Source: a virus. Taken from it: 51,193 bases of DNA. The notes under the pieces were generated by a model, which worked only from the letters and a program-made list of their open reading frames with translations, did no database searches and was not told the DNA's origin. Shown here one piece after another: positions 47,114 to 51,193 of this stretch (the stretch's first letter is position 1; each line of letters begins with the position of its first letter). The DNA is taken from the IMG/VR virus record IMGVR_UViG_3300049846_000503, positions 1 through 51,193 of that record, one strand, 5' to 3'. The position numbers were made by a program, and so were the translations under genes.

Positions 47114-47426
47114 GATTGACGCTCCTTTCGGTGCTGAAACCCTCGGGATACCGGCTCTTCAACTTGGCGATGTTCATGCTGGCCACATCGCTCAGGCTGA
47201 ACCCGTAGGCGTCGGCAAGGGTCGCAACATACCAGAGCACATCGCCAAGTTCCTTGGCTACGCGCTCCGGGTCGGAAATGTGACCGTGGCCGAGTTCCTT
47301 CTTGATAAGGTCGGCAACCTCTCCCGCTTCTCCTGCGATACCAAGGCCGAGGATAGCCTTGTCGGAAGCCCCGAGAGTCCTCAGGGCTTCCAACTGGTAT
47401 CGATTGAGTGTCTCGATGTCACTCAT
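47106..47426 (-). CDS. mazG: MazG-like nucleotide pyrophosphohydrolase, 106 aa
   Basis: Hydrolyses NTPs, dNTPs or ppGpp-type nucleotides. The MazG helical core is clear: 'LGIAGEAGEVADLIKKELGHG' (ExxE) and 'RVAKELGDVLWYVATLADAYG' (ExxD) (about residues 29-75). Single-domain length is normal for phage MazG. Overlaps the SSB-like gene's stop by one base. Confidence 0.88.
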   Translation of the reverse strand: MSDIETLNRYQLEALRTLGASDKAILGLGIAGEAGEVADLIKKELGHGHISDPERVAKELGDVLWYVATLADAYGFSLSDVASMNIAKLKSRYPEGFSTERSVNRG

Positions 47427-48037
47427 TAGAACGGAAGGTCATCCTCGAAGATTTCCTTGGCAGCCTTCTGAACGGTGGCGGCGTCCGCATCGCTCAACTT
47501 GGCAGCCGCAGCAGCCTTCGGGTCTGCGGCGACCTCAGCCGCCTTCTTGTTACCGGGGCGGCGGCGGATGAGGCGGAAGTCGGTGACCTTGTTCTTCTTC
47601 ACGCCCTTGCTGTTCGGCTTGATGATGACCGAAGCGATGAGGCGCTTGCCGAGAAGGTCGTCGTAGGAGTCGAACTCGACGGACTGGCCGACCTCGACGC
47701 CGACAGCCGCAGAGAAGAACTTGCGGGCGAAGGACGGAACGGGCTGCAGGCCAACCTTCGTCGGGTCGATGAAGGCGAAGAACAGGCGCTCGTCGGTGAC
47801 ATCATCGCCGTCCTCGTCCACGAGGGACTCGCCGTTGGCGAATGAAATCACGCGGAGACGAACCTGCAGGGTGTCGCGGACACGCTGCGGGACATTCTTG
47901 TCATAGATGTCCACTTGGTCCTTCTGGATGACGATTTCCTTGACCTCGACCATGTAGTCGTCGGGCGGAAGGAGCGTAAAGTCGCCGCCCTTGGCGGTGT
48001 CGCTGTACTCGGACTCAGAGGGAAGACGAATACCCAA
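47426..48037 (-). CDS. SSB-like DNA-binding protein, 203 aa
   Basis: TTG start at 48037 with AGGAGGT upstream. 'GGDFTLLPPDDYMVEVKEIVIQKDQ...TLQVRLRVISFANGESLVDEDGDDVTDERLFFAFIDPTKVGLQPVPSFARKFFSAAVGVEVG' reads like an OB-fold DUF669-type ssDNA-binding protein. The Ala/Lys linker ends in the acidic-aromatic tip EDDLPF, the hallmark of SSB tails that recruit replication proteins. First gene behind the promoter at 48102. Confidence 0.72.
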   Translation of the reverse strand: MGIRLPSESEYSDTAKGGDFTLLPPDDYMVEVKEIVIQKDQVDIYDKNVPQRVRDTLQVRLRVISFANGESLVDEDGDDVTDERLFFAFIDPTKVGLQPVPSFARKFFSAAVGVEVGQSVEFDSYDDLLGKRLIASVIIKPNSKGVKKNKVTDFRLIRRRPGNKKAAEVAADPKAAAAAKLSDADAATVQKAAKEIFEDDLPF

Positions 48038-48092
48038 TGTAACCTCCTAAGGTTGTTGTGGGGTTCCTAGGCTATGGGGAGCCACCCGTTTG

Positions 48093-48106
48093 ATAGTTGA
48101 AACTAT
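48093..48106. promoter_or_regulatory. Palindromic operator ATAGTT-GA-AACTAT over the -10 box
   Basis: Perfect 6-bp inverted repeat (48093-48098 / 48101-48106) that covers most of the -10 element of the leftward promoter. Typical position for a repressor site; the regulator is unknown. Confidence 0.65.
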
Positions 48107-48131
48107 ACCACAGATAGCCCCCCGATTGCAA
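48102..48131 (-). promoter_or_regulatory. Leftward promoter for the SSB-like gene and downstream operon
   Basis: On the minus strand TTGCAA (48131-48126), 18-base spacer, TATAGT (48107-48102), with TGTGG just before the -10. Shares -35 and extended -10 with the tRNA-array promoter at 9414. Confidence 0.75.
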
Positions 48132-48605
48132 CTACTTCTTGCGCTTGGAGCGGCCCGCTTGCTGCTCCTTTGAATACCCGATGCCCTTCGGCTGCTCGGT
48201 CTGAGAGAGGTACAACCGCTCGTAATCGAGTAGTTCCTTATGCCGGTCCTCGGTAATCAGATGCATCGTCGGGATGCGCCTGCCGCTGATGGTCCGGTCC
48301 TCGTTGGTGGGTTCGATGCGGAGCAGCGGTGTCTTCCGCCACTCGTCCGCTCGCTGGACAATCTTGAGCCAGTATGTCCACCAAGTCGAGGGTACCTTCT
48401 CGTGCTTGTTCTCGGCGGCGTAGTGCAGGCTGATAGCGTCGAACTGTAGAGCCGTAACATGCCCTACCCTACCCGTTTCGCTGACGATGCCGTTACCCGG
48501 CTTCATCACGGGGTCTGGTCCGTCGTTGGCGATAAGCCACTTGGCCAGTTTGCGTTCGCTATCCTTTGCCTGCCTCAGTCGCTTCTGAACCTCGCTACTT
48601 TCCAC
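48132..48605 (-). CDS. PD-(D/E)xK nuclease, Holliday-junction-resolvase-like, 157 aa
   Basis: GTG 48605 is chosen (it overlaps the upstream stop); the longer frame is hydrophobic shadow of the membrane gene. 'SERKLAKWLIANDGPDPVMKPGNGIVSETGRVGHVTALQFDAISLHYAAENKHEKVPSTWWTYWLKIVQRADEW' shows the D...ExK core (FDAIS, AENKHEK) of phage resolvase-like endonucleases. Basic C-terminus (AGRSKRKK). Likely processes replication or recombination intermediates. Confidence 0.72.
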   Translation of the reverse strand: MESSEVQKRLRQAKDSERKLAKWLIANDGPDPVMKPGNGIVSETGRVGHVTALQFDAISLHYAAENKHEKVPSTWWTYWLKIVQRADEWRKTPLLRIEPTNEDRTISGRRIPTMHLITEDRHKELLDYERLYLSQTEQPKGIGYSKEQQAGRSKRKK

Positions 48606-48837
48606 TGGTCGTAACGCTGCTTCGCAGCAGGATGCCGATAACCAAGAGCAGCCCAACACCAGCAGCGGCAGTGTTGAAGTCGAGGACCGGCCCGCCGAGG
48701 GCCACCGGGACAAAGGCGTTCCAGAGCGCCATCGCCAAGAGTGTCCATCCAGTAAAGAACAGCAGCCCCACGATGAGGATGGCGAGGCAGCCGATAAGGA
48801 CGGGAGCCCCGTCTTCGCGGTAATAGGTCTTGCCCAT
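48595..48837 (-). CDS. Membrane protein, 80 aa, two transmembrane segments
   Basis: ATG 48837. MGKTYYREDGAPVLIGCLAI... has hydrophobic segments at about residues 12-40 and 57-70 with a short soluble N-terminus. No family recognised. Confidence 0.65.
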   Translation of the reverse strand: MGKTYYREDGAPVLIGCLAILIVGLLFFTGWTLLAMALWNAFVPVALGGPVLDFNTAAAGVGLLLVIGILLRSSVTTSGK

Positions 48838-48838
48838 A

Positions 48839-49066
48839 TTACTCCTTTTGCAGTTCAGTCACACGGAGCAGAAACTTTCCAGCCTCTCCGACGACTAGGT
48901 TGTTGGTGCAGCCACAAGGACTGACCGTGATGACGCCATCCTCGTCCTGACGGAGCGTGAGGATGATGCAGGACTCGATTGTATCATGCGCCGGGTCGTC
49001 GCACAAGAGGCACCAATCGGCGGGATACAACTCGACTGGAATAACCTTCGGCTTATACTTCATCAT
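48839..49066 (-). CDS. Cys-rich hypothetical protein, about 75 aa
   Basis: Start ATG 49066 or 49063 (ATG-ATG-AAG), overlapping the upstream stop. 'LYPADWCLLCDDPAHDTIESCIILTLRQDEDGVITVSPCGCTNN' has CLLC and CGC clusters, so a zinc fold is likely. Confidence 0.6.
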   Translation of the reverse strand: MMKYKPKVIPVELYPADWCLLCDDPAHDTIESCIILTLRQDEDGVITVSPCGCTNNLVVGEAGKFLLRVTELQKE

Positions 49067-49238
49067 TGCGATTTCGCTTGCGACCGAAGAAGTCTGCGAA
49101 TGCAATCTCTCGCTCTCTCACCGTCCTTTCTCTTCGCTCGTCAATGATACCAGCCTTACGAAGGCTCTGGTGGTGGGAGTGTGCCCATTCCTTGAGGATT
49201 TGGTCGGCCTGCTGCTCAGGCTGCGTTTTCGTTTGCAT
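49053..49238 (-). CDS. Small charged helical protein, 61 aa
   Basis: ATG 49238, overlapping the HTH gene's end. MQTKTQPEQQADQILKEWAH... then 'ERRERTVREREIAFADFFGRKRNRNDEV', very charged. No family recognised. Confidence 0.55.
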   Translation of the reverse strand: MQTKTQPEQQADQILKEWAHSHHQSLRKAGIIDERRERTVREREIAFADFFGRKRNRNDEV

Positions 49239-49662
49239 TTGCGACCTCCGATACCCGCTTCATGTTGTCCTCGACACGACTGTACACAGCGGCGGGCTTG
49301 GAGGACTTCAACTTTCCGCCCTTGATGTTTGCGAAGTGGGACGCTTGGGAGGGAGAGAGACCGTCGCACCATGCGAGCAGTTCGAGGCGGTCGCGCAAGT
49401 CCAGAGTGTTGACTTCCTTTTCCGCTTCGAGAAGGTCTAGATGAAAGTCGTTGCCGATGATTGAGGAATAGGACGGGAGTTCTGCGACATCTGCTGCTTG
49501 GGCTGGCCCTGCAGTGATGATGGAGCCACCCGGATGTTCGAGAGCCGCCCGGATGGAATGTCTTTCAATCAGCAACTTCTTCAAATAGTGGGTAGTCCAG
49601 TAGGCAGAACGCGGGTCCACCCACTCCATGTTTACTTCATAGGTGCGACGAGGACGGGCCAT
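49216..49662 (-). CDS. Helix-turn-helix protein, 148 aa
   Basis: ATG 49662, overlapping the clamp gene by 31 bases. 'TLDLRDRLELLAWCDGLSPSQASHFANIKGGKLKSS' (about residues 85-120) reads as a sigma-region-4-like HTH. The basic N-terminus MARPRRTYEVNMEWVDPRSAYW is compatible with DNA binding. Candidate regulator of the leftward genes or replication accessory. Confidence 0.55.
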   Translation of the reverse strand: MARPRRTYEVNMEWVDPRSAYWTTHYLKKLLIERHSIRAALEHPGGSIITAGPAQAADVAELPSYSSIIGNDFHLDLLEAEKEVNTLDLRDRLELLAWCDGLSPSQASHFANIKGGKLKSSKPAAVYSRVEDNMKRVSEVANANENAA

Positions 49663-50693
49663 GGGTTTGTCTCTCCGGTGATGCGGACCAGCGAGGGCGA
49701 GTCCGCAAACTCAATAGTGGCATTCTTTCCATCCACGGTGTTGAGCACCTTAGCGATGTAGGTCGCGTTGATGGGGATAGTGCCCGTGCCCTCGACCTCC
49801 ACATCAACCTTGACTGCTCCGGTGTCTCCACCCTTGACGGTGAACGCGCCATCAGATGCCTTCATGACGACGCGATTGTATTCGTGGTGCCCCGCGAGAG
49901 CCTTGAATGTCTCGATGAGCGTCTTGCGATTGCCGACGACCTTAGCGGTCATCGTAGGCGTAGCGGGGGTCGGGAACAGCGGGTAATCCGGCAGGAGAAC
50001 CATGACCACCATGTAGCGGCCACTGTAAATCTGCGCCCGGTGAACCTGCTGTTCGTGGCGAGGCGGGAACCAGAACCACCCTGACTGCTCCAATCCCCTG
50101 AGGGCATTGAAGTCCTCGCCGGGGAAGTGAACGCTGAACACATCGATGGTCGTGAGTGGCCCGACCTTTGTGCCGATGTGGTTGTCATTCGCGCTCAGGT
50201 AGAACTCGACGCCGTTCGCCTTGCCGTAAACCTGATTGTACGGCGAGAAGTCTCCGACGCTGCTGGCGAGATACTTACAGGCCGCTGGCAGGAAGCCCGC
50301 CTCGAACGGGACCGTCAGGCTGTCCGCCTCCCACGGCTGCGGGACGGGCCGGAGGTACTTCGCCATGTCCATCGCCGGGAGTTCGACCGACGAGCCGAAG
50401 CCCGTGGTGATGGTCACGCCCCGGTCGGTGACATCGAAGGTGGCCTCGCCCTTCGACTTGAAGGTCTTGAAGGCTCCGAGCAGAAGCCTAGAAGAGACGA
50501 CGGCCCGAGCAGATTGCTCTGTCGGGCCGACCGTTGCGATGATGGTCTTACGGAAGTCGCCCGCGACCAGTTTGAGAGTACCCTTATCCGCCTGCACAAG
50601 GATGCGGTCGGCGGGGGCGTCGGCCTTCTCCCGAGTGGACGCGAAGCGCCCAAGGTTCTCTCCGATTTCTCGAAGGTCAGCAAAGGCTGTCAT
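49632..50693 (-). CDS. dnaN: DNA polymerase sliding clamp (DnaN-like), 353 aa
   Basis: Ring-shaped processivity factor. Three repeated clamp domains are visible: 'ADKGTLKLVAGDFRKTIIATV...ARAVVSSRLLLGAFKTFKSKGEATFDVTDRGVTITTG', a middle domain, and the C-terminal 'KALAGHHEYNRVVMKASDGAFTVKGGDTGAVKVDVEVEG...INATYIAKVLNTVDGKNATIEFADSPSLVRITGETNPWPVLVAPMK', whose end matches the DnaN terminus. Length is near the bacterial norm. No DNA polymerase is inside this window. Confidence 0.85.
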   Translation of the reverse strand: MTAFADLREIGENLGRFASTREKADAPADRILVQADKGTLKLVAGDFRKTIIATVGPTEQSARAVVSSRLLLGAFKTFKSKGEATFDVTDRGVTITTGFGSSVELPAMDMAKYLRPVPQPWEADSLTVPFEAGFLPAACKYLASSVGDFSPYNQVYGKANGVEFYLSANDNHIGTKVGPLTTIDVFSVHFPGEDFNALRGLEQSGWFWFPPRHEQQVHRAQIYSGRYMVVMVLLPDYPLFPTPATPTMTAKVVGNRKTLIETFKALAGHHEYNRVVMKASDGAFTVKGGDTGAVKVDVEVEGTGTIPINATYIAKVLNTVDGKNATIEFADSPSLVRITGETNPWPVLVAPMK

Positions 50694-50935
50694 TACTCAG
50701 CCACCGAGTCACGACCGGCGTACCATCCGTTGTCGTAGCCGTTATCCTCGCCAGCACTATAGCCAGCCCGGTACCCGGCCTCTCGGCCAGTCTCGATGGC
50801 CTGCCTGAACCACTCGGCCAGAGTTGCCTGAGGGGGAAGGGCATCAGGAAAGGTGCGCGCCAGCGCTGCGGCCCAAACGGAACCATCGGTTGAAGAGTGC
50901 AGTTCGATACCGCCGAGAACCACTCCTAATACCAT
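50693..50935 (-). CDS. Hypothetical protein, 80 aa
   Basis: ATG 50935 with AGAAAGG upstream; overlaps the transglycosylase stop. The C-terminal half has a Gly-Tyr/Asp/Asn repeat (GREAGYRAGYSAGEDNGYDNGWYAGRD) of unknown meaning. Stop overlaps the clamp start. Confidence 0.6.
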   Translation of the reverse strand: MVLGVVLGGIELHSSTDGSVWAAALARTFPDALPPQATLAEWFRQAIETGREAGYRAGYSAGEDNGYDNGWYAGRDSVAE

Positions 50936-51193
50936 CCTTTCTTTCTAAAGTGAGCGTAAGCATTGCAGGCAGAACCATACCGCCCGTCGATGTAGTGCAA
51001 TCCCCACTTGACCTGAGTCAGCGGGTTGGTCTTCCAGTCATCGCCAGCCCACGCCATCTTCGTGCCCGGTAGGGCTTGCGGGATGCCATAGGCTCCGCTC
51101 GACTTGTTCTTGGCTAGCGGGTTCCAGCGAGACTCAGCGTACCACAGTTTGTCTAGGCAGTCAAACTGCTTAGCGCCAATGGCCGTTCTTGCG
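50926..51193 (-). CDS. Lytic transglycosylase (SLT), partial: N-terminus beyond the right edge
   Basis: The frame is open from the right edge to TAG at 50926-50928 and gives 88 residues: ...AIGAKQFDCLDKLWYAESRWNPLAKNKSSGAYGIPQALPGTKMA...NPLTQVKWGLHYIDGRYGSACNAYAHFRKKGWY. The catalytic Glu (YAESRWNP), 'GAYGIPQALPG' and 'Q..WGL.YI..RYG' are the SLT signature of actinobacterial and actinophage murein transglycosylases. Encoded with replication genes, so it may act in entry or late lysis. Confidence 0.88.
   Translation of the reverse strand, partial: ARTAIGAKQFDCLDKLWYAESRWNPLAKNKSSGAYGIPQALPGTKMAWAGDDWKTNPLTQVKWGLHYIDGRYGSACNAYAHFRKKGWY

Overview
The window is the interior of a tailed, long-tailed (siphovirus-like) bacteriophage genome. 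It holds an HK97-type portal, protease and capsid set, a tape measure, a lambda-style frameshifted tail chaperone, phage-type lysis genes and its own replication genes. Coding DNA is GC-rich, genes overlap by 1-20 bases, and GTG and TTG starts are common. The lytic transglycosylase cut by the right edge resembles actinobacterial SLT domains, and there is a B12-type ribonucleotide reductase and a ThyX. An actinobacterial host is therefore likely, but this is inference. No integrase or excisionase was seen.

Layout. (1) 1-1643: small leftward genes, the first cut by the left edge. (2) 1644-3479: about 1.8 kb without a convincing gene, full of palindromes and short direct repeats, between divergent transcription units; a candidate origin or control region. 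(3) 3480-9410: tightly overlapping rightward genes for small proteins and nucleotide metabolism (class II ribonucleotide reductase, thioredoxin, ThyX) plus small membrane proteins. (4) 9414-13708: a dense tRNA array with 37 readable tRNA genes whose anticodons cover all 20 amino acids, nearly all with encoded CCA and 2-3 base spacers. Inside it lie a bacterial A-type RNase P RNA with its own promoter, an HNH gene whose 3' end overlaps a tRNA, and several tRNA-like or unknown structured RNAs. (5) 13709-14109: a structured non-coding leader. (6) 14110-41009: the virion operon (terminase, portal, protease/scaffold, capsid, a glycosyltransferase, connectors, tail tube, chaperones, tape measure, adhesins, a 40-repeat fibre, cysteine-peptidase endolysin, holin). 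(7) 41158-41197: a bidirectional terminator. (8) 41206-51193: leftward replication and metabolism genes (sliding clamp, HTH protein, PD-(D/E)xK nuclease, SSB-like protein, MazG, DnaG-type primase, glycosyltransferase, methyltransferase, HAD phosphatase, MazZ-like hydrolase, transglycosylase).

Two signals stand out. First, the phage carries both a full tRNA complement and the catalytic RNA that matures tRNA 5' ends, a nearly self-contained tRNA supply line. Second, four palindromic tetramers (GATC, ACGT, AGCT, AATT) appear to be absent from the whole 51 kb. Codon choice bends around them: Lys-Leu is written AAG-TTG, Lys-Ile AAG-ATT and Asp-Val GAT-GTC, and tRNA D-arms carry TAGTTC in place of the usual TAGCTC. 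This looks like strong selection against restriction sites.

All calls rest on reading sequence and translations without database searches; family names are from recognisable motifs.
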